Shown piece after piece: positions 1 to 7,727 of a stretch of DNA of 64,000 nt (the stretch's first letter is position 1; each line of letters starts with the position of its first letter). The stretch spans positions 81,471 to 145,470 of the forward strand of contig JAEWRN010000042.1 of the NCBI GenBank assembly GCA_023460035.1, given 5' to 3'. Both the position numbers and the translations under genes were made by a program. The notes beneath the pieces are model-generated. The model was not told the origin of the DNA and made no database searches. It saw only the letters and a list, made by a program, of their open reading frames with translations. The DNA comes from Bacillota bacterium. GTDB taxonomy: Bacteria > Bacillota > Clostridia > Oscillospirales > Ruminococcaceae.

Positions 1-1323
1 GTCTGTCTCGCGTGCAATATGGCTAGAATGGGTGCTAATAACAAGCTGTGTGGCAAAATTCTTATTTTCTTTCAAAAACTTATGATTTCTTAATACCGAG
101 TAGGCCTTTCGTATAAAAACTTGCTGAACCTGCATATGCAAATGTGCTTCCGGTTCTTCCACTAAAACTAGATGCAACGGCTCAATTGTATCTGGAGTAT
201 CCTGTGTTTGCAGAGCTTTTCCCACTCTCATCCAACTATCTCTAAAACTCATAAGATCAAATACCATTGAAATTAGATTCTGATAGCCCAAACCATTATA
301 TTTTTCCGGCAACTTTAGTGTCTCATCGTTTTTACTAAGGGCATATTGCACGGCAGAATCGTGTTTCAATGTTTCACTTGTACTAATTTTAGTTGTAATC
401 GTAATTTTTGGATCGGTTACTCCCGGATAACCCAAACCTTCTAGTTCCGAAATTGCAGGGGCAAATTTATTGGCTAGATTTTTATCAAAAACACCTCTCG
501 CTTGTTCGGTGACTTCCAATATTTCTAAATCCTCAGAGGTAGGGAGTTTTTCTGGATCTAAGTGCCTGTCATAATAGCTCCGCATCTGGGCAGATAATTG
601 TTTCCGTGACCTTTCATTTTCATCAGAAGAATCCGGATCAGAAAATCCACGCTGGGCATCAATGATATCGATCCTGATAATACCCTTTAATGGGTTATCT
701 GTGAAGCATTCCATTGAATAAGGGGTTGATTGTGGTGGTTCTGCTAATGACTGTTTTGGATCAAGTACATATGACTTAATAGAAAAATACGCATTTAATT
801 TTTTGTCTAAAAAATCACACAAATTCTTTGGGTATAGACTTATATGAACTGCTTTCTTTTCTCTTCCCACAGCTTCAGTAGTACGAGCCGCAAAATAAGC
901 CTCCCGATATTCGGCAAATATTTTTGAAATATCTTTGGGCTGAAAGGCTAAGCGAACTCCAAGCTTTCCTCCGCGCCATTTTAACGTAGGAATGATACTT
1001 GCTACATAGTGAATTTCGCTATGCTCAACTTCTAGCCAAACATCCATCATAGGCACAAGATTGTCCCATTTTACCAAGTCTTCTGGCATCTGGCATCTTT
1101 CCGCTGTCCATTCTTCACCAATTGCATTTATTGCAGTACGGTTTGAGATAGTAAAATCATTAAAAACAAAGCCTCTTCCTGCTAAAAATTTACCTAATGC
1201 ATCCATAGCTGAAGTTTTTCCGCTATTATTAGCCCCAACGAACAAAGTAGTATTCTTACTGAAATCTATGTGGCACTGTTGCAGTTTTCGGAAATTCTGA
1301 ACATGTATAGAGGAAATATTCAT
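1..1323 (-). CDS. OLD-family ATP-dependent nuclease/ATPase, partial
   Basis: The reading frame runs off the window, so only the first 441 residues are seen. Residues near 30-38 give a Walker A motif (GANNSGKTS) after an N-terminal strand MNISSIHVQNFRKL, typical of SMC/RecF-like and OLD ATPases. Near residue 385-395 is a Walker B (LVLVEEPEAHLH), followed by an H-loop (STHSSHIA). This is the ATPase half of an AAA_15/OLD protein; the family usually continues with a C-terminal TOPRIM nuclease domain, which would lie outside. The start is set by GGGAG seven bases before the ATG. It is the last visible gene of the defence island. GajA of Gabija has this layout, but a UvrD-like partner cannot be seen, so only the family is called. 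Confidence 0.85.
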   Translation of the reverse strand, partial: MNISSIHVQNFRKLQQCHIDFSKNTTLFVGANNSGKTSAMDALGKFLAGRGFVFNDFTISNRTAINAIGEEWTAERCQMPEDLVKWDNLVPMMDVWLEVEHSEIHYVASIIPTLKWRGGKLGVRLAFQPKDISKIFAEYREAYFAARTTEAVGREKKAVHISLYPKNLCDFLDKKLNAYFSIKSYVLDPKQSLAEPPQSTPYSMECFTDNPLKGIIRIDIIDAQRGFSDPDSSDENERSRKQLSAQMRSYYDRHLDPEKLPTSEDLEILEVTEQARGVFDKNLANKFAPAISELEGLGYPGVTDPKITITTKISTSETLKHDSAVQYALSKNDETLKLPEKYNGLGYQNLISMVFDLMSFRDSWMRVGKALQTQDTPDTIEPLHLVLVEEPEAHLHMQVQQVFIRKAYSVLRNHKFLKENKNFATQLVISTHSSHIARETD

Positions 1324-1360
1324 ATCACGTCTCCCTGCTTTCTGTTTTGATATAAAGGCA

Positions 1361-1389
1361 TTACACCATATGTATTTCTTGAGGTGTAA
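1361..1389. repeat. short inverted repeat between Nudix and OLD genes
   Basis: TTACACC and GGTGTAA are separated by 15 bases in the 165-bp gap between the mutT-like gene and the OLD-like ATPase, the widest gap in this minus-strand run. It could be an operator or a weak stem-loop. No T-tract follows on either strand, so it is not called a terminator. Confidence 0.3.
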
Positions 1390-1488
1390 TTTGCAGTATT
1401 ATATAACCGTGCTTCCATCTCTCATAAGTGTGCATTTTTGTTGTGATTTTCCGCTGAATAAATGTGTATTATTGCTACACATAGAATT

Positions 1489-1872
1489 TCATTTTATCTG
1501 CTGTATCTGTTGCAAAATCTCCGTATCCGCCGGGCAAAACTCATATTGTGATATTTCGTCGGTTGTAATCCAGCGAAGATCATTGTGCTCGAACAGCTGC
1601 GGAACACCTTCTGCAATTGTGCAGTTAAACAGCGTCAAATGAATTGTGATGTCCGGGTACACATGGTCAACCTCAGTAAAGATGCCGGTCGGGGCCACGG
1701 TAATAGCCAGTTCCTCGCGGCATTCACGAACAAGCGCCTGCTCTTTGGTTTCGCTGAGCTCTACCTTGCCACCAACGAACTCCCACAAAAGCCCACGCGC
1801 TTTGTTTGCCGGGCGTTGGCAGATCATAAATTTATCTTTGTCCCATATCAGGGCTGCAACTACGTCTGTCAT
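1489..1872 (-). CDS. MutT-type Nudix hydrolase ((8-oxo)-dGTPase-like)
   Basis: This 127-residue protein carries a complete Nudix box at about residues 34-56 (GGKVELSETKEQALVRECREEL), with the catalytic REXXEE helix that binds the metal. The N-terminal MTDVVAALIWDKDKFMICQR is typical of MutT-like 8-oxo-dGTP diphosphatases, which clean oxidised nucleotides from the pool. Its length is normal. GAGG eight bases upstream supports the ATG, and that ribosome site lies inside a 36-bp repeat copied from the 3-prime end of the helicase gene. MutT-like enzymes are often next to DUF3427 helicases, so the two may work together. The exact substrate is not known. Confidence 0.88.
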   Translation of the reverse strand: MTDVVAALIWDKDKFMICQRPANKARGLLWEFVGGKVELSETKEQALVRECREELAITVAPTGIFTEVDHVYPDITIHLTLFNCTIAEGVPQLFEHNDLRWITTDEISQYEFCPADTEILQQIQQIK

Positions 1873-1880
1873 TGAAAAGC

Positions 1881-1916
1881 CTCATTTCGTCAATCCAAAA
1901 TCAGATTTCAGATAAT
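1881..1916. repeat. direct repeat copy A (vestige of helicase gene end)
   Basis: Thirty-two of 36 positions match 2597-2632, in the same orientation. Copy B is the real 3-prime end of the DUF3427 helicase gene and encodes its last residues DFGLTK. Copy A sits just upstream of the Nudix gene and still encodes YLKSDFGLTK in the same sense. The pair brackets the 205-residue gene, as expected if that gene was inserted with duplication of the helicase tail. Confidence 0.8.
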
Positions 1917-1927
1917 AAAATATTTTG

Positions 1928-2545
1928 TTATAATCCCTTGTTGCCACCAAATTCACAGCCATGCTGATGGTGATGCCCATAATACCAACGACCGTAGCGA
2001 TATCCATAGTGCGGTGGACAGTGTGCACAATCGCCGTTGCAACTCCCAATAGACCGATTTCTCGGCTTTTCAGACGCCGATGCAATTCCAAGAGAAATCG
2101 CTAATGTACCCCAAAAACCAATCTTGGTTTGCGGCTCAGATGACACAAGCACATCGTCATCGAACTCCACTTCCAAGTTGCCATCCTCTTCGAAATAGTT
2201 TATACCGCTTCTGCCGACGGCTTCTTCAAAAGCCTCATCAGATACTGTGCCATATAAGTCATCCAGTTGCTCCCCTGTGAAGTGGCACTTGCTTGATAGA
2301 ATCGCCGCGTTCAATGTGTCTTCAGAAATTACGCCAACCATATCAACAATTTCTGATGCAGCAAACACAACGCCGGCAGCAAGAGCCTTTTTAATCAGCC
2401 GCGTTGCCGCAGCCTCATCACAGAGGTCAACGGCAATCTCACAAACTTCGTCCGAATTGCCAAAATCGGTTAGCGCTGAAAGGCGGTTGATTTGTGTACT
2501 GTTCTCCCAGTCGTAAAATTTACTGTAGTATTCGTCCCATGTCAC
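1928..2545 (-). CDS. conserved protein of unknown function with His/Cys-rich tail
   Basis: The 205-residue protein begins (V/M)TWDEYYSKFYDW, followed by a mainly helical, acidic body that looks like HEAT-type helical hairpins (AVDLCDEAAATRLIKKALAAGVVF). A glycine/aromatic segment precedes a tail with Cys and His (CNGDCAHCPPHYGYRYGR, then HHHQHGCEF) that may bind metal. The GTG at 2545 is preferred because GAGGG lies about eight bases upstream; a GTG at 2554 is the alternative. I do not recognise a named family. It lies between the helicase and mutT-like genes and is flanked by a duplicated piece of the helicase gene, so it probably arrived later. Confidence 0.7.
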   Translation of the reverse strand: MTWDEYYSKFYDWENSTQINRLSALTDFGNSDEVCEIAVDLCDEAAATRLIKKALAAGVVFAASEIVDMVGVISEDTLNAAILSSKCHFTGEQLDDLYGTVSDEAFEEAVGRSGINYFEEDGNLEVEFDDDVLVSSEPQTKIGFWGTLAISLGIASASEKPRNRSIGSCNGDCAHCPPHYGYRYGRWYYGHHHQHGCEFGGNKGL

Positions 2546-2596
2546 AACTATCACCCCTCTGCAGCTCCTGTGTTTCTAAAGATATATCAGAGCGTT

Positions 2597-2632
2597 CTCA
2601 TTTCGTCAGTCCAAAATCATATTGCAAATAAT
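2597..2632. repeat. direct repeat copy B (true helicase gene end)
   Basis: This is the parental copy of the 36-bp repeat. It contains the stop codon and final codons of the PLD-helicase gene. It differs from copy A (1881-1916) at four positions. Confidence 0.8.
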
Positions 2633-5354
2633 CGGGCAATTCGTTCTCCATACGGATATCAAAAAGATAGGCGCCGTTGCCGTTATCCGTTTTGCGGCAG
2701 TTTTGCAGTTTGCCCTTGCCTGCGTATGTGAATGGGAGCACGATGCCGTTCTCATCCGAGACTTTTCGGATGAATAAATAGGCATAGCTGCTGCTCTTCA
2801 ATTTAGAGAGATCCGACATGGGTAAGTGCGCCATGGATTCCCACTGGAACAGACCTGCCTCTAAGAATTTATCTTTGTAATTGAGCTTGTCTTCCTCGGG
2901 TAAGTCCTTTTTCAGCGAGGCAAAGATCACAACGTAATCGTCATAATAATAGGTGCCCACCGCATTGTAGCCCGGGTTCTTAAGTAGCTTCAGCTGAACT
3001 TGATCCATACGATAGTTTTGCCAAAGCTTAAAACCAGTTTCTTCGCCGTTGTCGGCAATGTACCGTGTAACGCCATAGTCAAGAAGGTCGTTCAAATACT
3101 CACGGAATTGGTCGTCAATGTCCACGTCAAGCGTCAGCTGTGTGCCGGACTTTGAAACGAACTTCATAAACTGCAGCGCATGGTTCAGTTCTTCTTGCTT
3201 GTATCCAGCAATTCTTTCTTCAAGAATGCCGTTATTGGCTTTTATATCGTGTACGCCATCCAGCAAGCAGCGAACGATCTCAAATTCGTGAGGGCGGACA
3301 AGAGGCAAAAGCCCAGATAGATAATTTGCGAACTCAATCTGCGCATCGCTAAAAATTGGCAGATTTTCTTCTCCGATACCACGCAGGAAGTTGTAATAGG
3401 AGCAATTCTTTTTGCCCTGCGTTTTTACGCTCATAAACCGAATCAAATCCGGCGCGCAGTCGTTATTCAGATAATCCATGTGCTTTGGATAAAATTCTGA
3501 GTTGATGTATTTCTTGAAGTTGAAATAGTCCTGTTTCAGATATTTGATGCTGTTGAAATTCTCTTTGTCGATATACTCAAGGATCTCCTCCTTGCTCAGG
3601 TCGTCAATATTGATTTGAACACCGCAATCGGAAAGGCCGAGAGCGGTAAAATTGTCGCGCACAAGAGATGCCATCAAACGCTTTTCAACAACGAAGTTTT
3701 CAGCCAGACTTGAGAGCGCAAAGGCAATCTGCACGCTGCGCTTATAGCTATTTCCGATGAAGTCAAGCACCGTTACGAACTGCTTGTTATCATACTTACG
3801 CAGGCCTCGGCCAAGCTGTTGTATGAAAATAGTAGAGGATTCTGTAGGCCGTAAAAACAGCACCATATTGACGCCGGGAATATCCACACCTTCGTTAAGA
3901 ATATCCACTGTAAACAGGATTTCCAGCTCAGCGGAATCACTTTGCAGATCGTTATAGGCACGAATTCGCTCGCCGATATCATTGCGCCCTGTCAAATAGG
4001 CCGTCTTATATCGTTCGCTCAAAGCCTCACACATCATGCGAGCGTGGGTGACATTGCGGCAAAACGCAAGTGCCTTTAGCTTTTCCTGCGGACGGTGCGT
4101 TTCAATTTGTTCGGAGATAAAATCACAATGCTCGTCATTTGCGAGCTGAGCAATCATGCGGCGTTCCTCACCGGCACTGAGCCCATAATCAACCAACGTG
4201 TCACGAATGCCAAAGTAATGAAAAGGCACAACCAAATCGTTGATGATGGCATCACGCAGGCGCAGCTCGTAGGGAACGTTCTGGTCGAACATCTCAAACA
4301 CATCCTGATTATCCATGCGTTCAGGCGTGGCCGTGAGCCCAAGTAGAAACTCAGGCTCGAAATACGATATGATTCTTTTGTATGTGTCTGCTGTCGCGTG
4401 ATGGCACTCGTCTATGATGATATAGTCAAACTCATCCTTGCGGAAAAGATCCAGGGTTTTGCTCATAGTGACGTTTGTGGCAAATACAAAATCGGCATCG
4501 CATTCCTTGCTTGTCCCACTGTAAATACCGTAGGAAACATTGCTTCCAAACACATCTTGGAATGTCTCCAAAGATTTTTTGAGGATCGAACCCTCATGGA
4601 CAATATACAGCAGCCGTTTGGGATTGAAGTTCAGCGCATCAAAGGCCGCCAGATAGGTTTTACCGCTTCCAGCAGCAGCAACCACAAGCGCACGGCTTGT
4701 CCCAACTGCGCGGTACCGATTCAGTTCTTTCAAGGCTTTGCGCTGCATGAAATTCGGCTTAATATTCGCAGCAGACAAGTCATAATCCATGTCCCAGCGT
4801 TCAATGGCAAAGTTCAGCTTGTTGGCATAGAGGCTGATAATGTCGCTGTTTAACAGGTGGGTAGCTTGCCACTTGTCCTCAAACTCAGACAGAGCCTGCG
4901 CGTAAACGTCAGAGGTGAAATCTTCACGAAGCACAACATCCCATTCGATGTTTTTCAGCAGGGCGTATCGGGTGATATTGGAGGAGCCAACAATCAGCTC
5001 GCAGCAATCGTCAAACCGGAACAGATACCCCTTGGAGTGATAGCCAAGCGTAGCGTAGCCTGTATCGTGAAAGCACTCGTAGTCGAGATGACACTGAAAA
5101 TTCGGGCATCTGCCCATGAGAGAATAGAAGCTTTTCAGTGACTCGATGTCGGTGAAGTTTTGATATGTAGAAGTAATAATTCGGCCCTTGCAGCCACGTT
5201 CAACCGCCGCCTCAATATCTTTGAACAGCAAAACCAGGCCAGCTTTCTTGATAAAGCTGACCGAAAAATCAAAGGATTTGCAATGACGCAAATTATCCTT
5301 GATTTTCTCCAAAAATGTGGTTTCGGTGTAGTTTGTTAAGAATTGATTTGGCAT
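2598..5354 (-). CDS. PLD-nuclease/superfamily 2 helicase with DUF3427
   Basis: The 918-residue protein joins an N-terminal phospholipase-D-like domain (HSK at about residue 103, GSSN near 120) to an SF2 helicase core. The core shows Walker A GSGKT near 226, DECHH near 314, LTATPER near 340 and motif VI QQLGRGLRKYD near 520. The C-terminal third fits DUF3427. Proteins of this layout cut or unwind DNA and recur in defence islands, often beside a Nudix hydrolase, as here. The ATG has GAGGAG upstream. The gene follows the WYL regulator after 48 bases in the same direction. The nuclease domain keeps one HxK-type motif, so it probably acts as a dimer. Its part in BREX, if any, is unproven. Confidence 0.88.
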   Translation of the reverse strand: MPNQFLTNYTETTFLEKIKDNLRHCKSFDFSVSFIKKAGLVLLFKDIEAAVERGCKGRIITSTYQNFTDIESLKSFYSLMGRCPNFQCHLDYECFHDTGYATLGYHSKGYLFRFDDCCELIVGSSNITRYALLKNIEWDVVLREDFTSDVYAQALSEFEDKWQATHLLNSDIISLYANKLNFAIERWDMDYDLSAANIKPNFMQRKALKELNRYRAVGTSRALVVAAAGSGKTYLAAFDALNFNPKRLLYIVHEGSILKKSLETFQDVFGSNVSYGIYSGTSKECDADFVFATNVTMSKTLDLFRKDEFDYIIIDECHHATADTYKRIISYFEPEFLLGLTATPERMDNQDVFEMFDQNVPYELRLRDAIINDLVVPFHYFGIRDTLVDYGLSAGEERRMIAQLANDEHCDFISEQIETHRPQEKLKALAFCRNVTHARMMCEALSERYKTAYLTGRNDIGERIRAYNDLQSDSAELEILFTVDILNEGVDIPGVNMVLFLRPTESSTIFIQQLGRGLRKYDNKQFVTVLDFIGNSYKRSVQIAFALSSLAENFVVEKRLMASLVRDNFTALGLSDCGVQINIDDLSKEEILEYIDKENFNSIKYLKQDYFNFKKYINSEFYPKHMDYLNNDCAPDLIRFMSVKTQGKKNCSYYNFLRGIGEENLPIFSDAQIEFANYLSGLLPLVRPHEFEIVRCLLDGVHDIKANNGILEERIAGYKQEELNHALQFMKFVSKSGTQLTLDVDIDDQFREYLNDLLDYGVTRYIADNGEETGFKLWQNYRMDQVQLKLLKNPGYNAVGTYYYDDYVVIFASLKKDLPEEDKLNYKDKFLEAGLFQWESMAHLPMSDLSKLKSSSYAYLFIRKVSDENGIVLPFTYAGKGKLQNCRKTDNGNGAYLFDIRMENELPDYLQYDFGLTK

Positions 5355-5402
5355 AAGTTCTCCTCTTTAGGCTCCTGCAAATGCGCTTTATAATGGCTGC
5401 AG

Positions 5403-6386
5403 TTACGCCTCAATACATGCGGCAGCATGCCTTACCATCTGGGCATAGTCTTCTTTTACATTCGCTGGTGATTTAATTTTCACTTTTCCGCCAAAGCCAA
5501 AAATCCAGCTGAAAAAGATGTGGCTAACGGATACCTTCACAATAATCCGGAAGGATTCCATATCATTGGCATAAACCTTAACGTTTTCGCCAAAACGATC
5601 AATAATTGAGTCCATTACCGAATTGTCGCAAACAAGCTCGACTTCGATTTGTTCACCGCTAAACATCTTAAAAATCGAATTCAAATAGGTGTTGATGTCA
5701 AAAGCTCTTGGCATAGGGACAGCTTTTTCTTCAAGCATTTCGGGGACCTTGCTGATACGATCCACCCGAAAAGAACCGATATCATTGTACTTATCCGAAT
5801 AACCTACCACATAATAATAATCGCCGTTCCATACAAGCTTATACGGGCTAAACTTGTACAAGTAACCGTTGTGCTTCTCTTTTTTGTCCTTGCGAACATC
5901 GTATGTAAAATACTTGAAAGCAATCTTCTTTTTTTCATTTATAGCGGTATTGATGGTGTCGATAATTAAAAGCAGTTGCTTGTTGTCGCCTTTTACGCGC
6001 CGTTCAACATCAATATTCCGCACTAATTCTTTTGCTACATACGGACCCGCCAATTTACTAAGCTTATTAGCAAGTTCCTGGCTCTTTGTTTTACTAATAA
6101 ACTTTGATGAGACTATCGCATCTATCAAAACCTTGAGCTCAGCAATATCAAACTCCCTGCTCACAATATGGTACTGATTTTGAGATGACTTAATAAATTC
6201 AATATCAAAACCCGCATCAATAAGCAGATCAATGTCTTCCTTGACGGTCTTGCGATAGGAATCCATGCCATAGACATCTTTCAGGATCTTAAGGATTTGC
6301 GCAATAGTAATACAATGATTCTCGTCAGTGTGGGCGTATAGAATTTTTAGGATAAAAAGGGGTCTAAGCCTTGTACTTTGTTCCAT
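5403..6386 (-). CDS. WYL-domain transcriptional regulator (BrxR/CapW-like)
   Basis: The N-terminal 80 residues form a winged-helix domain (LFILKILYAHTDENHCITIAQ, then SYRKTVKEDIDLLIDAGFDI). The middle has the WYL domain, here SPYKLVWNGDYYYVVGYSD, and the C-terminal WCX-like part ends the protein. WYL regulators such as BrxR and CapW control BREX and CBASS clusters, probably by sensing nucleotides or nucleic acid. The ATG at 6386 follows a perfect AGGAGG after five bases; a GTG at 6404 overlapping the desulfurase stop is less likely. Unlike most BrxR genes it lies inside the run of defence genes and not divergently at its head. Confidence 0.88.
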   Translation of the reverse strand: MEQSTRLRPLFILKILYAHTDENHCITIAQILKILKDVYGMDSYRKTVKEDIDLLIDAGFDIEFIKSSQNQYHIVSREFDIAELKVLIDAIVSSKFISKTKSQELANKLSKLAGPYVAKELVRNIDVERRVKGDNKQLLLIIDTINTAINEKKKIAFKYFTYDVRKDKKEKHNGYLYKFSPYKLVWNGDYYYVVGYSDKYNDIGSFRVDRISKVPEMLEEKAVPMPRAFDINTYLNSIFKMFSGEQIEVELVCDNSVMDSIIDRFGENVKVYANDMESFRIIVKVSVSHIFFSWIFGFGGKVKIKSPANVKEDYAQMVRHAAACIEA

Positions 6387-6400
6387 TTTGTCCTCCTGTA

Positions 6401-7519
6401 TCACTCTACAATGCGGCGCAAGGCTTTTGATATTTCAACGGCATCATCATCTGTGTTATTCTTTCCAAGAGAAATTCGTACAGTTCCTTCAGCAGAAACT
6501 TCATCTAATTTTATTGCTGAGAGCACATGTGAAATCTGTGCGTTTACACTATCACAGGCTGAACCGGTAGAAATTGATATTCCAAGCAAATCCATTCGAT
6601 GCAAAATTGCTTCACCATTAAATCCGGGAAATGACAAGCTTAAATTTCCAGCCACATGATTCTGTGAACCGTTTCGGTGATAGTGAACACCACTTAGCCC
6701 ATCTATGAGTAACTGTTCTTGCCGCATTAGTTGCTCATGGTTTTTTTTCAGTTCGCTACAATTTTTCTTCAGAGCGACTGACATACCCACAATTGATGCA
6801 ATATTCTCTGTGCCTGCACGTCTGCCAAACTCTTGACTGCCTCCATCATTTAAGGAGGCAATCCGAGTCCCGCTTCGAATATACAAGAATCCTATTCCTT
6901 TGGGCCCATTAAACTTATGAGCGGAGGCAGAGAGCATGTCAATTCCGAGAGTATTAACATCAACCTCAATATGCCCTATCGCTTGAACAGCATCGGTGTG
7001 AAAGAGTGCTCCGTGATTATGAGCTATGGAACAGAGCTCCCGAATGGGTTGAATTGACCCAATCTCGTTGTTCGACAACATAATGGAAACTAAGCGAGTT
7101 CTATCGTTAATAAATGAACTCAATGAGTCTGTTGACACTGTTCCTGTGCTATCGACCGGCAAATATGCGGCTGGATACCCCAGCCTTTCGATGGAGGCGC
7201 AAGCATTCAGTACGGCATGGTGCTCAATCTGAGATGTAATTACTGCTCTCTTGGTTTCATCAAAAAAAGCAGAGCCTTTAATTGCCCAGTTGTCACTTTC
7301 AGTTCCACCAGAAGTAAAATATATTTCATCCGGAAGAGCTCCGATACATTCTGCAATCGTCTCACGAGCGGCTTTGAGCGCTTTTCTTACCGGCCGTGCG
7401 AATGAATATGGTTGAGAGGCGTTGCCATACTCGCTAAGCAAGTAAGGCTTCATAGCCTCAAATGCATCCATATCAAGTTTTGTTGTGGCTGCGTTATCAG
7501 CATAGATATACTTCTTCAT
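6401..7519 (-). CDS. cysteine desulfurase, class V (IscS/NifS/DndA-like)
   Basis: This PLP enzyme of 372 residues takes sulfur from cysteine as a persulfide. It starts MKKYIYADNAATT and contains the GGTESDN motif, HTDAVQ (PLP contact), SAHKFNGPKG with the PLP lysine, and the catalytic cysteine loop STGSACDS near residue 322. The start at 7519 is chosen for GAGGAA upstream; it lies eight bases after the zinc-ribbon stop. Its place directly after the type 4 BREX core suggests that it supplies sulfur to BrxP, as DndA does for DndC in DNA phosphorothioation. Housekeeping Fe-S supply is the alternative, but no scaffold gene is adjacent. Confidence 0.9.
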   Translation of the reverse strand: MKKYIYADNAATTKLDMDAFEAMKPYLLSEYGNASQPYSFARPVRKALKAARETIAECIGALPDEIYFTSGGTESDNWAIKGSAFFDETKRAVITSQIEHHAVLNACASIERLGYPAAYLPVDSTGTVSTDSLSSFINDRTRLVSIMLSNNEIGSIQPIRELCSIAHNHGALFHTDAVQAIGHIEVDVNTLGIDMLSASAHKFNGPKGIGFLYIRSGTRIASLNDGGSQEFGRRAGTENIASIVGMSVALKKNCSELKKNHEQLMRQEQLLIDGLSGVHYHRNGSQNHVAGNLSLSFPGFNGEAILHRMDLLGISISTGSACDSVNAQISHVLSAIKLDEVSAEGTVRISLGKNNTDDDAVEISKALRRIVE

Positions 7520-7527
7520 CTTATTCC

Positions 7528-7725
7528 TCATTTGAAAAGGGTGCATCCTTCGTCTTTAAATTCCTCTATTTTATCAAGCAAATCATCGACAGTGCATCCA
7601 AGGTAATCAGCCAGGCAATCTATACAATAAAATGATTTAGCATTGACACCTAACAATTTCTTGTTTATCCCTATGGTGTCCTTATCTAGTTTTTTCTTCC
7701 CGCAAGCAAGGCATTCATTCTGCAT
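7528..7725 (-). CDS. small zinc-ribbon protein
   Basis: This 65-residue protein has two CxxC knuckles, CLACGKK near residue 6 and CIDCLADYLGC near 35, with a charged tail ending in KDEGCTLFK. It probably binds zinc or iron. The ATG at 7725 has GAGG nine bases upstream, inside the end of brxL, and the stop lies eight bases before the desulfurase start, so the three genes are tightly coupled. No family is recognised. A sulfur carrier or adaptor between desulfurase and BrxP is an attractive inference because of its conserved-looking cysteines and position. Confidence 0.75.
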   Translation of the reverse strand: MQNECLACGKKKLDKDTIGINKKLLGVNAKSFYCIDCLADYLGCTVDDLLDKIEEFKDEGCTLFK

Positions 7726-7727
7726 AA

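Noticed and set aside
1061..2516. Several plus-strand ORFs opposite the Nudix, 205-residue and OLD genes
   Set aside because: They are antisense shadows of genes with clear motifs and ribosome sites on the minus strand.
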